Origin: Microbacterium sp. TNHR37B
Lineage (GTDB): Bacteria > Actinomycetota > Actinomycetes > Actinomycetales > Microbacteriaceae
DNA: 64,000 nucleotides
Assembly: GCF_001620065.1 (NCBI RefSeq)
Contig: NZ_LQGV01000001.1
Span: forward strand, 1,302,001-1,366,000
Reading direction: 5' to 3'
The notes under the pieces are model-generated. The model searched no databases. It saw only the letters and a list, made by a program, of their open reading frames with translations, and had not been told where the DNA came from. Below are positions 1-8,714 of the stretch, piece after piece (the stretch's first letter is position 1; the number at the start of each line of letters is the position of its first letter). A program made the position numbers and the translations under genes.

Positions 1-1103
1 GCGCTACCGGCTTCCTGGGCTCGCACCTGCTGCCACGACTGCTCGCATCGACCCCGGCGCGGCTGGCCTGCGTGGTGCGCGCCCCGTCAGAGGAAGCTGC
101 ACGCCAGCGATTGCGTACTGCTTGGGAGACCTACGGTTCGGCCCCGGACGTTCGTCCGGAGGATGAAGCCCGCATCGACATCGTCCTCGGGGACCTCGCC
201 CAACCCTGCCTCGGGCTGGACGAGATCAACTTCGAGGGGCTGACCGAACGCACCAGCCTCGTGGTGCACTCGGGCGGAACGGTCAACTTCATCTACCCCT
301 ATGCGCAGATGAAGGCGGCCAACGTCGATGGCACCTATGAGCTGCTGCGCCTGGCAGCCAGACATGGCATCGCGTTCCACTACGTCTCCACAATGGCGGT
401 TGTCGCCGGCCACGGCGTTGCCGGTACGCGCACCATCAGCGAGGACACTCCTCTGGATCACCTCGACCAGCTTGGTGTCGGCTACGCCGAAAGCAAATGG
501 GTTGCTGAACACCTGGTGCAGGACGCTGCACGGGCCGGGCTGCCAGTGGCCATCTACCGGGCAGCCGACATCTCCGGACACAGCAGCCGCGGCACTTGGA
601 ATACCACCACCGAGATGTGCTGCATGAAGCGTTTTATTCGCGACATCGGAGCCATCCCACACGCCGAGCTCCCGATGGACTACACCCCGGTCGACGTCTT
701 CGCCGACGCCCTGGTCCACATAGCCACCCACGAACCGGCCACCGGGCAGGTTTATCACCTGACAAACCCGCACAAGGCTCCCATCTCGCTGCTCCAGCAA
801 CGTCTCCAGGCGCGCGGCAACACGATCGCGGAGATCCCTTGGGCGGACTGGGTCGCCCAGATGATCGACCTGGCGGTCACTAACCCCGAGCATCCGATGA
901 CCCCCTTTGCGCCCCTGTTCATCGACAAGTGCCCCAGCGGGCAGATGAGCGTGGCCGAGATGTACCTCGAGGACACGTTCCCCGCTTTCACCCGAACCAA
1001 CGTCGAGCAGGCCCTGGCTGGCACGGACATTACCTTCCCCGATGTCGACGCCGAGCTGATCGACCGCTACCTCGACTTCCTGGAGCGAAAGGAGTTCCTA
1101 TGA
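1..1103 (+). CDS. Thioester reductase (R) domain, C-terminal part of an A-T-R or NRPS enzyme; 5' end outside window
   Basis: The reading frame is open to the left edge. It begins inside the NADP-binding motif (ATGFLGSH), so upstream domains lie outside the window. R domains release a carrier-bound acyl or peptidyl thioester as an aldehyde or alcohol using NADPH. The short-chain-dehydrogenase YxxxK motif is visible as YAESK near codon 165, and the chain ends naturally about 345 codons in. The stop overlaps the next start (ATGA), the first link in a chain of coupled genes. The gene is related in architecture to the full A-T-R gene at the far end of the cluster. Whether this one belongs to an NRPS or to a second carboxylic acid reductase cannot be seen. 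Confidence 0.85.
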   Translation, partial: ATGFLGSHLLPRLLASTPARLACVVRAPSEEAARQRLRTAWETYGSAPDVRPEDEARIDIVLGDLAQPCLGLDEINFEGLTERTSLVVHSGGTVNFIYPYAQMKAANVDGTYELLRLAARHGIAFHYVSTMAVVAGHGVAGTRTISEDTPLDHLDQLGVGYAESKWVAEHLVQDAARAGLPVAIYRAADISGHSSRGTWNTTTEMCCMKRFIRDIGAIPHAELPMDYTPVDVFADALVHIATHEPATGQVYHLTNPHKAPISLLQQRLQARGNTIAEIPWADWVAQMIDLAVTNPEHPMTPFAPLFIDKCPSGQMSVAEMYLEDTFPAFTRTNVEQALAGTDITFPDVDAELIDRYLDFLERKEFL

Positions 1104-1876
1104 GTCTCGACTGGACCGCGCTCAGCCGCGACACCCTCCCAGCCACCGGGCCCGTGGCTTTCGACGCTGACCTCTCAGCGCCGAACATCTTTGCCGCAGC
1201 GTCACACGGTTTCTACTGCTTTCCCGCTTCCTCCTACGAAGAAGCCATGCTCAATGAAATCCGCTACGCCGCGGACGCCGAGAGCGGCAGCCTCACCGTC
1301 AACGAGCAATCGTCCGAGCCTTACTCCGTCGCCTGGTTCAACCCGGACCCCCGGCCCGTAGCAGAGCTGACCACCCGCCGCACCGGCCGTACCATGCGCC
1401 GATTCGCCCGACGGCGCGCCGAGTGGCGCACGAGCATCAACGCCGCCTTCGACCAGGTCGTCAACGCCTGCGCCCAGACACACCAGAGCACCTGGATCAC
1501 CGACACCCTCCGACCGGCCCTGCAGGAGCTCCATGAGCAGGGGCTGGCTCACAGTTGCGAGGTCTGGCACGACGGAGAACTGATCGGCGGAGTCTTCGGC
1601 CTCCAACTTGGCGCGGTCCTCTCCGCCGACTCCCAATTCACCCTCGTCGAGGGCGCTGGCAAGATCGCCGTCGTCGACCTCATGACGCGCTTCCTGCAAG
1701 GCGGAGGGCGTCTCTTCGACTTCCAGCATGACTCCCAGCACGCAACAAACCTGGGAGCAAAGCCGATGCCCCGTGCTGCCTACCTGCAATCCCTGCGCCA
1801 GCTCATCGAGAAGCCGGTCCATATTCCCCACGAGCAGCGCTCCGCCGAACACCTCGCAGAGTTGGTGACGACATGA
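1100..1876 (+). CDS. Leucyl/phenylalanyl-tRNA-protein transferase (Aat)-like aminoacyltransferase
   Basis: This 258-residue protein aligns by eye with the whole Aat family: WFNPDPRP near the start, TWIT, LHEQGLAHS, EVWHDGELIGG, LFDFQ and NLGAKPMPR. Aat enzymes (GNAT fold) move Leu, Phe or Met from aminoacyl-tRNA to protein N-termini for ClpS/ClpP degradation. Here the usual GESMFS segment reads ADSQFT, so substrate use has probably changed. The ATGA overlaps on both sides place it inside the biosynthetic operon, suggesting it transfers an amino acid from a tRNA to a small-molecule amine. That role is inference from context; the family call is firm. The ATG has GGAG about 6 bases upstream. Confidence 0.85.
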   Translation: MSLDWTALSRDTLPATGPVAFDADLSAPNIFAAASHGFYCFPASSYEEAMLNEIRYAADAESGSLTVNEQSSEPYSVAWFNPDPRPVAELTTRRTGRTMRRFARRRAEWRTSINAAFDQVVNACAQTHQSTWITDTLRPALQELHEQGLAHSCEVWHDGELIGGVFGLQLGAVLSADSQFTLVEGAGKIAVVDLMTRFLQGGGRLFDFQHDSQHATNLGAKPMPRAAYLQSLRQLIEKPVHIPHEQRSAEHLAELVTT

Positions 1877-2640
1877 CAAATTCTATTCGGACCTTAACCC
1901 TCGCCCAGCGCCCGGACTTGCTGCCGGCATTCTTGAACTTGGACATCCCGTGGCCGGCGTTCATCGAACCCAACCGGCTGCTAGTGGAATGGGGCATCCA
2001 CGCCCACGCCGAGCACCAGCTCATCGTGCTCGACGGTGATACCCCGATCGCCCGCGCCTCCTCTCTGCCCCTGCACTGGGACGGCAACCCGCAGACGCTT
2101 CCGAGCCGCGGCTGGGACGGAGTCATCGAGCAATCAGCGACCGATACCTACAGCGAGGCGACTCTCAACACGTTGTGCGCACTCGAAGCCGGCATCGACA
2201 CCAGCCACACGGGCCGGGGCCTATCCCAATCCGTGTTCGCTGCTCTGCGCGATCATGCTCGCGAGGCCGGGTTCGAGCACTTCATCGCCCCGGTCCGGCC
2301 CAGCGGCAAGACCGAGTTCCCCGAGATGCCCATCGAGGACTACGTCGAGCGTCGCCGAGACGATGGGCAACGCGCCGACAACTGGCTGCGAATCCACGAA
2401 CGGATCGGTGGGCGCATCATCGCACTCAGCCACACTTCCATGACCATCTCCGCACCCCTCGACATCTGGAGGACCTGGACCGCGGAACCCTTCACCACCA
2501 CCGGCCTGATCATCGTCGGTGGCGGTATCGCCCCGGTCTACGCCAACACAGACCTCGACTACGCCGTCTACATCGAGCCCAATGTCTGGGTCAGACACCG
2601 ACTCACCGACGCGCCCGCCGAGGAAGGACAGGGATCATGA
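1873..2640 (+). CDS. GNAT-like N-acyltransferase, biosynthetic cluster
   Basis: A 255-residue protein that looks like a GNAT fold. A central beta strand (HQLIVLDGDTPIARASSLPL) is followed by ALEAGIDTSHTGRGLSQSVFAALRDHAREAGF, which matches the acyl-CoA pyrophosphate-binding loop (R/Q-x-x-G-x-G/A) and its helix. The C-terminal third is unusual (VYIEPNVWVRH). The start overlaps the previous stop by ATGA and the end overlaps the methyltransferase start, so the genes are translationally coupled. The likely role is acylation of an amine or hydroxyl on the cluster product, or self-protection. The substrate cannot be read from the sequence. Confidence 0.6.
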   Translation: MTNSIRTLTLAQRPDLLPAFLNLDIPWPAFIEPNRLLVEWGIHAHAEHQLIVLDGDTPIARASSLPLHWDGNPQTLPSRGWDGVIEQSATDTYSEATLNTLCALEAGIDTSHTGRGLSQSVFAALRDHAREAGFEHFIAPVRPSGKTEFPEMPIEDYVERRRDDGQRADNWLRIHERIGGRIIALSHTSMTISAPLDIWRTWTAEPFTTTGLIIVGGGIAPVYANTDLDYAVYIEPNVWVRHRLTDAPAEEGQGS

Positions 2641-3659
2641 CAAGCCTTCAAGACCGCGACACCGTCATCCGTCTCATCGGCGGCTACATGGTCTCCGACG
2701 CTATCCGCGCGGCAGTACACCTCGCCGTCTTCACCCACCTGGACACGACCCCCGGGATGAGACTGGAAGAGCTAGCAGCCCGGACCAGAGCTCCGGCAGA
2801 CCACCTCGACCGCGTCCTGAACCTGCTGCGCTATGCCGGGCTGATCGAACAGCGCGAATCTGGCCTGCACAATACCCGCCTCGGCACCGTGCTGGTGCCC
2901 GGCAAACCCGGCTCGTTGGCAGCCTTCGCCGAGAATTTCACCAGCCCCTTGTTCCAGCGCGCCTGGGACCATCTCGAAACCTCGACCCTCACCGGCGAAG
3001 CCGGGTTCGACCGCGAATACCACCAGCCGGTCTATGACTATCTCAGCCAGGACACTGGCGCGAACACCCTGTTCAACCAGGCCATGCAGGAAGAAGCCAC
3101 CGCCACCGCCGAGTCCGCTGCCGCGTTGATCTCCATCGGCGAGGACGAGACCGTCGTCGACATCGGCGGCGGAGACGGCACCTTCCTGACCACCGTGCTA
3201 CAGACAGCACCGACGGCGACCGGCATTGTCTTCGACAGCCCCGCCGGAATTGCCGCCGCCGAGAACGTCATCGCCCGCGCCGGGCTGACCGAGCGGTGCG
3301 CCAGCATCGCCGGAGACTTCTTCGCCGCGATCCCACCGGACGGGACGACCTACATCATCAAGAGCGTCCTCCAGGACTGGGACGACGAGCACGCCCTGGC
3401 CCTCCTCTCCACGTGCAAAGAGCAGATCCCGGATGGAGCACGTCTCATCATCATCGGGAACTTCCTGCCCGACGTTTACACCGACGAAGCAGCCGTGGGG
3501 TATCTGACCGATGTGTGCATGCTCGTCATCAGCGGCGGCCGCGAGCGCACCCTCGCCGACCTCACGGCACTGCTTGATCGGGCAGGGTTCAACACCGCCG
3601 AGCTGCGCCACCAGCGGCTCGGACCGCTGACCGCCGTCGAATTGGGGCCACGCCGATGA
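2637..3659 (+). CDS. SAM-dependent O-methyltransferase (PF00891 type)
   Basis: A 340-residue protein with the two-part layout of small-molecule O-methyltransferases. The N-terminal winged-helix dimerisation domain (AVFTHLDTTPGMRLEELAART, then DHLDRVLNLLRYAGL) is followed by a Rossmann domain with the SAM motif VVDIGGGDGTFL near residue 175. The catalytic-region signature KSVLQDWDDEHALALL carries the family His/Asp-type position as a variant. The length is normal. The start is set by ATGA overlap with the preceding gene, which excludes the longer upstream reading frame. It probably methylates a phenolic hydroxyl, such as the 3-hydroxy group of the DHHA-derived ring, but the substrate is inferred. 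Confidence 0.85.
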   Translation: MTSLQDRDTVIRLIGGYMVSDAIRAAVHLAVFTHLDTTPGMRLEELAARTRAPADHLDRVLNLLRYAGLIEQRESGLHNTRLGTVLVPGKPGSLAAFAENFTSPLFQRAWDHLETSTLTGEAGFDREYHQPVYDYLSQDTGANTLFNQAMQEEATATAESAAALISIGEDETVVDIGGGDGTFLTTVLQTAPTATGIVFDSPAGIAAAENVIARAGLTERCASIAGDFFAAIPPDGTTYIIKSVLQDWDDEHALALLSTCKEQIPDGARLIIIGNFLPDVYTDEAAVGYLTDVCMLVISGGRERTLADLTALLDRAGFNTAELRHQRLGPLTAVELGPRR

Positions 3660-5275
3660 CCGCACCGAGCCGCGACTACGACCCCAACTCCATCATCGAC
3701 CAGATCCTCAGCGGACACGCCCCTGCGTCGGACCAGCCGAGCACTCGTACGGAGCTCTCACCCGAGGAAGCCCGCTTCGTGGTGAGCATCACCGACTGGT
3801 GCTCACGACATGACCTGGCAGAACGCATCGAATCCAGTGCCCAGATACCCGATGACCTCCTCCAGGATCTCGGACAGCTGGGCGCCTTCCGGATCACCAT
3901 CCCTACCCGCTACGGCGGTCTGGGATTCTCCGATACCTGCCTACTCGCGGTGCTCTCCGTGCTCACCTCCGCGCATGCGAGCCTGTGCGAGGTCATCGCC
4001 GCGCACCAGGTCATCGGCGCCGTTCGCCCCCTCCTTGAGTTCGGCACCGAGACCCAGCGTGACCGCTACCTACCGCAGCTGACCGAACAAGTCTCGGCCT
4101 TCGCGCTCAACGAGCCCGAACTCGGCTACGGCAGCGGACCCCTGCGGACTACCGCCTTCTTCGACGCCGATGAGGGCGCCTATCGGGTCACCGGTACCAA
4201 GACGTGGATCACCAACGCCACGATCGCTTCCCACGTGATCGTCCTGGTCGACGTCGCCGCCACCGAGAACTCATCGGGCGGGATCACTGCCATGCTGATC
4301 GCCACCGATGATCCCGGCGTAATGCGTGGCCCTCAGAGTCGCTTCGCCGGCATGCATGGCCTGCCCAACGGCCGGCTGCAGTTCAATGACGCCCGCGTTC
4401 CTGCCGACCGGATCATCGGTGGGGAGGGCAACGGCGTCGAGGTCGCCCTAACCTGCCTGAGTCAGTGCCGTGCCGCTCTGCCGGTGGCGGGACTGACGAC
4501 GATTCTCACCTGCCTGCAGCAGGCCGTGGCCTGGGCCGGCGAAGACCGGCAGACCCGTCGCGGACTGCACACCCACCCCCAGACTCAGCACCACCTCTCC
4601 ACCCTCATGACCGAGGCACTGGTCGCCAACGCCGTGACCTGGCATGCCCTCGACGAGCAGTGTGCGCCGACCGACAGCGAAGCCGCCAAGCTCATTGTCA
4701 GCGAGGCCGCCGACCGAGCGACCGACACGGTGATGCAACTGGTCGGCGGACGAGGCTACGAAACCGCGGCCTCGGCACGAGCCCGCGAGGCAACACCATG
4801 GCCAATCGAACGTCTCTGGCGCGACACCCGCGTCACCCGCATCTTCGACAGCTCCACCGAGATGCTCAAAGACTTTCTCGCCCAACCCCCGAGCGATGCC
4901 CCCACGACGGCGCCGACGATGGCCAACGGAGATATGGCCGAGCGCGTGACCCGCCTGCACCGCGCGATCGCCCGCGAGCCCTACGACCCATGGATGAGAG
5001 CGAGCGCCGTCGACTGTGCTCTGGAGCTGTTCACCCTCGCATGCTTGCACCGGTACCGGCGGCACCTCGGCGAGGACAGTCATCCCACCACCACGGCATG
5101 GGAGACGGCCAGCGTCGAATTGCACCGCCGCATCGACGCACACTTGCAAACCCTCTCCAGCCCCTCCCGCCTTCAGCGGCAGCGAAAATTGTCCACCGAG
5201 CTCCTCAACATCCCCCGGGCAGGCCTTCCCGCCGCGTTCACTCGTCCCCTCAGCGACCTCGGAGTGCACCGATGA
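3656..5275 (+). CDS. Acyl-CoA dehydrogenase-family flavoprotein with C-terminal extension
   Basis: This 539-residue protein has the ACAD layout. A helical N domain (IPTRYGGLGFSDTCLLAVLSVL) is followed by a middle beta domain (FALNEPELGYGSG, TGTKTWITNA). The C-terminal four-helix domain has GGRGYE and the family closing motif PIERLWRDTRVTRIFDSSTEM. Residues from about 410 onward form an extra helical tail beyond the usual ~390-residue length. In biosynthetic clusters such proteins introduce a double bond in a carrier- or CoA-bound acyl chain, or act as flavin oxygenases. Which applies here is unknown. It is coupled by ATGA to both neighbours. Confidence 0.85.
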   Translation: MTAPSRDYDPNSIIDQILSGHAPASDQPSTRTELSPEEARFVVSITDWCSRHDLAERIESSAQIPDDLLQDLGQLGAFRITIPTRYGGLGFSDTCLLAVLSVLTSAHASLCEVIAAHQVIGAVRPLLEFGTETQRDRYLPQLTEQVSAFALNEPELGYGSGPLRTTAFFDADEGAYRVTGTKTWITNATIASHVIVLVDVAATENSSGGITAMLIATDDPGVMRGPQSRFAGMHGLPNGRLQFNDARVPADRIIGGEGNGVEVALTCLSQCRAALPVAGLTTILTCLQQAVAWAGEDRQTRRGLHTHPQTQHHLSTLMTEALVANAVTWHALDEQCAPTDSEAAKLIVSEAADRATDTVMQLVGGRGYETAASARAREATPWPIERLWRDTRVTRIFDSSTEMLKDFLAQPPSDAPTTAPTMANGDMAERVTRLHRAIAREPYDPWMRASAVDCALELFTLACLHRYRRHLGEDSHPTTTAWETASVELHRRIDAHLQTLSSPSRLQRQRKLSTELLNIPRAGLPAAFTRPLSDLGVHR

Positions 5276-5904
5276 CAGCAGAAATCCCGGACGCGGTCCT
5301 GTCTGAAAACCCACTGGCCCACGCCATCGAGTCTGGCAGCATCACCCCCGGCGACCTCGGCTCGCTGGCATCTCATCTCGACGCTCTCGTGGCATCAAAC
5401 GTCGCCTCGACCCAGCTCATGATCGACCGGCACCACAACACAGCGGTCGCGGAGCTCTACACGCTCAGCCACCAATCCGAACAGGAAGCACACCGCCTCC
5501 TGCAACCGTTCGTCAGCGCCTACCACCAGTCTTCCGAGCGGGGGAGCGACTTGGACGCCTACGCCATGGTCTACCCCGCCCACATTGCTCGCATCGCCGT
5601 CACCGGCAGCCCCTGGGACTATCCGGTCTGCTTCCGCCACCTCGTGAACGCCTCCACACGCTGCTACCAGCAACTGCGCGAAGCCCTGGCGCACACCGGG
5701 GCGTTCACCGACAACCAGCTCGCACACTTCGACTACTTCGGCCATGCCGATGCCGCCGAGATCCAGACGATCGACACCTTGCTCGCCACAGCACCGCCGA
5801 AGGCACTGACCCCGGCCCTGGGACTAGCCAGACATCTTGCCGTCTTCGAAGACCTCTTCTGGCAACGCATGCTCGCCCTATGCACCCCGAGCCCCGCAGC
5901 CTAA
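5272..5904 (+). CDS. Putative heme-oxygenase-like (TenA/PqqC/HDO superfamily) helical protein
   Basis: A 210-residue, almost wholly helical protein starting at the ATGA overlap. It contains YPAHIARIAVTGSPWDYPVCF and then HFDYFGHADAAEIQTIDTLL. Spaced His, Asp and Glu residues on paired helices suggest the heme-oxygenase-like diiron or TenA fold. I cannot identify a full ligand set with certainty, so this is a low-to-moderate call. Diiron members of this fold carry out N-oxygenation, decarboxylation or C-C cleavage in natural-product pathways. The position between an acyl-CoA dehydrogenase and a P450 fits a tailoring oxidase. The alternative is a helical protein of unknown function. Confidence 0.4.
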   Translation: MTAEIPDAVLSENPLAHAIESGSITPGDLGSLASHLDALVASNVASTQLMIDRHHNTAVAELYTLSHQSEQEAHRLLQPFVSAYHQSSERGSDLDAYAMVYPAHIARIAVTGSPWDYPVCFRHLVNASTRCYQQLREALAHTGAFTDNQLAHFDYFGHADAAEIQTIDTLLATAPPKALTPALGLARHLAVFEDLFWQRMLALCTPSPAA

Positions 5905-5914
5905 GGAGATACTC

Positions 5915-7162
5915 ATGCCCATCCCGTTTCACACCGCCCCCGTGACCACTCTGCCCAGTAGATCCGGTGCTTGCATGTACGCCAAGACCGAGGAACTCCG
6001 ACGTCTCGGCCCCGCCGTTCCGGTCGAACTGCCCGACGGACTCACCGCATGGTCAGTTGTGCGCGGTGAGACCGTCTCCTATCTGCTCACCCACCCAGAC
6101 GTCTCCCGCGACGTGACCCGCGCTGTGCCCACCTATGAGACCGGCGAGGTGCCTTGGTTGGCTCCCTGGATTGATCTGCAGAACATGACGACCAAGGACG
6201 GTGCCGACCACTCCCGTCTGCGCCGGGTCGTCGTGCCCTCGCTGACCTACCGTCGCATCCAGCAGTTGCGCCCAGCCATCGAGAACACAGTGCGTGGCCT
6301 TATCGAGGACCTCGCCAACAAGGCCGACGACACCCCCGTTGATGTCCACGCCGCATTCTCCTACCAGATCCCTACTCTCGTCATCTGCGATCTGCTTGGC
6401 ATCCCCGAGGACCAGCGGCCCGAGGTGCTGCGTGTGTTCCGCCTCGTTGCTCGCACCGATGCTCTCAGCGAAGACGAAGCCACCCAGCTCAACCTCGATC
6501 TGCTCACCGCTATGCGCACACTCATCGACGAGAAGCGCGCCCACCCCGGCGACGACCTCACCAGCATCCTCATCATCGAAAGTCAGAAAGAGGAAGACCC
6601 TCTCACCGAGGACGAACTCATCGCCACGTTGCTGCTCATGATCGGCGGGGGCAGCCAGACGACCATCAACCTCATTGACCATGCTCTGGCCGATCTCACT
6701 GCCTGCCCTCACGCCCGACAGTCCCTGATTCGAGGAGAAGATCCGAGACCCATCATTGAAGAGTCTCTGCGCAAGGACTGTCCGGTGATGAACTTGCCAA
6801 TGCGATGGGCTCTTGCTGACATCGACCTTGGCGAGGGTGTCATGATCCGAACTGGAGAACCCATCCTGCTCAACTACGGCGGCCACGGCAGAGACGAGAA
6901 CGTCAACCCCGAACCCGCGCACTTCGATCCGGACCGGACGAACCCGCAGCACTTGGCGTTCGGACTCGGGGTGCATCGTTGCCCGGGCTCGCACTTGGCG
7001 ATCCTTGAGGCAGAGGTCGCCGTAAGCCTGTTCTGCCAGGCCTTCCCTCATGCACAGCTCGTCGGCGCCATCGACGATTATGCAGGGCCGACATTCATCG
7101 GCAATGACTTGCTCGAACTGCCCATGCGACTCGGAAACGCCCATGAAGCCGCACAGCACTGA
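5915..7162 (+). CDS. Cytochrome P450, cluster tailoring oxygenase
   Basis: A 415-residue class I bacterial P450. The heme-binding loop FGLGVHRCPGSH puts the axial Cys near residue 356. The I-helix oxygen-activation segment is GGGSQTT, the K-helix ExxR appears as ESLR, and C-helix residues are in DGADHSRLRR. No membrane segment is present, as expected for a soluble enzyme needing ferredoxin partners, which are not seen nearby. AAGGAG lies 8 bases before the chosen ATG, and a longer in-frame extension overlaps the previous gene and is rejected. It probably hydroxylates or couples the product scaffold. Confidence 0.93.
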   Translation: MPIPFHTAPVTTLPSRSGACMYAKTEELRRLGPAVPVELPDGLTAWSVVRGETVSYLLTHPDVSRDVTRAVPTYETGEVPWLAPWIDLQNMTTKDGADHSRLRRVVVPSLTYRRIQQLRPAIENTVRGLIEDLANKADDTPVDVHAAFSYQIPTLVICDLLGIPEDQRPEVLRVFRLVARTDALSEDEATQLNLDLLTAMRTLIDEKRAHPGDDLTSILIIESQKEEDPLTEDELIATLLLMIGGGSQTTINLIDHALADLTACPHARQSLIRGEDPRPIIEESLRKDCPVMNLPMRWALADIDLGEGVMIRTGEPILLNYGGHGRDENVNPEPAHFDPDRTNPQHLAFGLGVHRCPGSHLAILEAEVAVSLFCQAFPHAQLVGAIDDYAGPTFIGNDLLELPMRLGNAHEAAQH

Positions 7163-7745
7163 CTTCGAGATCGCCACCCGAGCCGCCGGGATCATCCGGG
7201 ACGCCGGATATCTCACCGTCGCCACGACAGCACCTGACTCGAGCCCTTGGGCGGCGCAGCTCCAGTACGCATGGTTCACCGACCCGCTGCGGTTCGTGGT
7301 GGGCTCAGCTGTCAGCGCACGGCATACGTGCCATGTCCTCAGCACGGGAGTTGCCGCAGCGACTGTCTCCACACTGCCCGGCACTGCGCACGGCCTTGAC
7401 GGGCTTCAGATGGCCGGTGATTGCCGCGCGCTTTCCGGTGCGGAGCTGACATCGGTACTGGAGGCGTTCTACCAGCAGATGTTCACTGACCCGGCAGAAG
7501 CACGGGCCCAAGCGCTCCCGGTCGCCCAACTCCATGGAGGCGGACCGCAGCGCCTGCTGGAGCTGCGTCCGCGCGAGCTCTGGATCCTCGATCTCGATCG
7601 CTGGGAGCATGACGGTGTCTCGGTACGTCGAATCGTTGATATTCAGGCCGTCGAAGAATCCCTCGCTGCACTGCTCACAGGTGAGTCCGCTACTGACTTA
7701 CCTGCTGCTCCAGAGCGACCGCCGTCAGGACGCGATCCTCGCTGA
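7143..7745 (+). CDS. Pyridoxamine 5'-phosphate oxidase-like FMN protein
   Basis: A 200-residue protein with the split-barrel PNPOx pattern: GYLTVATTAPDSSPWAAQLQYAWF, LRFVVGSAVSARHTCHV, then beta strands ending RELWILDLDRW. It overlaps the P450 by 20 bases and closes the first operon. PhzG, the phenazine oxidase, belongs to this superfamily. That makes this a possible oxidase of a DHHA-derived intermediate in a cluster that also has PhzC, PhzD and PhzE. Direct orthology to PhzG is not visible. Its last ~55 bases run into the convergent phosphopantetheinyl transferase, so the exact C terminus may be shorter in function. Confidence 0.65.
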   Translation: MKPHSTDFEIATRAAGIIRDAGYLTVATTAPDSSPWAAQLQYAWFTDPLRFVVGSAVSARHTCHVLSTGVAAATVSTLPGTAHGLDGLQMAGDCRALSGAELTSVLEAFYQQMFTDPAEARAQALPVAQLHGGGPQRLLELRPRELWILDLDRWEHDGVSVRRIVDIQAVEESLAALLTGESATDLPAAPERPPSGRDPR

Positions 7746-8376
7746 TTCCCCACCGCCCGTCGATCGAGCTGATACGGAATCGAGATCGCGCTTCGCTATC
7801 CAGAGGCAGACAGCCCGTGAAGGTGCCAGTAACGGGGTCGATGCTGAGCACACGCTCCTGGTAGTCCAACCACTGACCGGTCAGCGGGAACCACGCCTTG
7901 AACATGGCCTCCTTGGCACTGAACAATAGGCGATCCCACGCAACGGTCGGCCACGATGTTTCCAGCGACGCAAGCGCCAGGCGTTCAGCGGTACTCGCGA
8001 TCAAATCCAATGTGCCTTTAGGCAAGCTGGTATTGGGTTCGACGTCGATACCAACCGCTCGATACTGCCGCTTCAATGCCACGGCAGCGGCATGGAGGTT
8101 CGCGCCATGCGTAAGGCTTCCCACGATACCGGGAGGCCAGACGGGCTCTCGATGTGTTCCCACTGGGATCGGGCCGGGTGGAAGCCCCAGGCGCTGGAGC
8201 GCTCGACGCGCACACTCCCGCGTGGTCACGAACTCGATTTGACGCCTGGGAACGGCACCCTCTACACATGCGACTTCCTCGGACCACGCCGGCAGTGGTC
8301 TCCCGCCATCCCCGTTGATCTGGACAACCTCCACCGCTGATGGCAACAGACCGCTAAACCCTGTGCACTCCTGCAT
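7690..8376 (-). CDS. 4'-phosphopantetheinyl transferase (Sfp/EntD type)
   Basis: The protein carries the magnesium motif GIDVEP and the downstream W-x-x-x-x-F-S-A-K-E-A-x-x-K segment (WDRLLFSAKEAMFKAW), both diagnostic of PPTases. PPTases transfer phosphopantetheine from CoA to the conserved Ser of carrier domains. The obvious targets are the T domain of the A-T-R enzyme at 15.2-18.6 kb and any carrier on the enzyme cut by the left edge. An in-frame extension reaches 8532, but the region 8377-8532 lacks family features. The ATG at 8376 gives a normal ~228-residue protein. It is convergent with the first operon. Confidence 0.88.
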   Translation of the reverse strand: MQECTGFSGLLPSAVEVVQINGDGGRPLPAWSEEVACVEGAVPRRQIEFVTTRECARRALQRLGLPPGPIPVGTHREPVWPPGIVGSLTHGANLHAAAVALKRQYRAVGIDVEPNTSLPKGTLDLIASTAERLALASLETSWPTVAWDRLLFSAKEAMFKAWFPLTGQWLDYQERVLSIDPVTGTFTGCLPLDSEARSRFRISSIDGRWGISEDRVLTAVALEQQVSQ

Positions 8377-8714
8377 AGCACGATTCTGCACGCTGTAAGG
8401 CGATATGCACGGCGCCGGCCGCTCCGATGCAAGACAGTCTGAATCGATCCCCATGAAAGCTGGATTGGCAACTCCGGGAGCGATCCCTCGGACGAGCAGA
8501 GTCTCCGACGCAGTCAAGGCGCCTGTTATCACTGGGTTTGTTTGAATGGTGCTGCAATGTCAAGGTATGGCGCAGCGAGGTCGAGATGGTGTCTCATCTA
8601 CTGAATTGCGCTCAACGGCTGATATATATGGCGCTCGAACGGTTTTAACAGACATTGCCCCTGCCACGTTCTTGCCTATTCTGCTGGCGACGAGCGGCGG
8701 GTGATGCTCGTTAC
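8377..8714. other. Intergenic region, AT-richer
   Basis: This 338-base gap lies between the PPTase start and the end of the regulator gene. It is noticeably richer in A/T than its surroundings, especially around 8520-8700, with runs such as TGATATATATGG near 8618. It must contain the promoter of the PPTase gene. I see no convincing coding region; short frames here lack coding character. No clear -35/-10 pair can be fixed. Confidence 0.5.
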
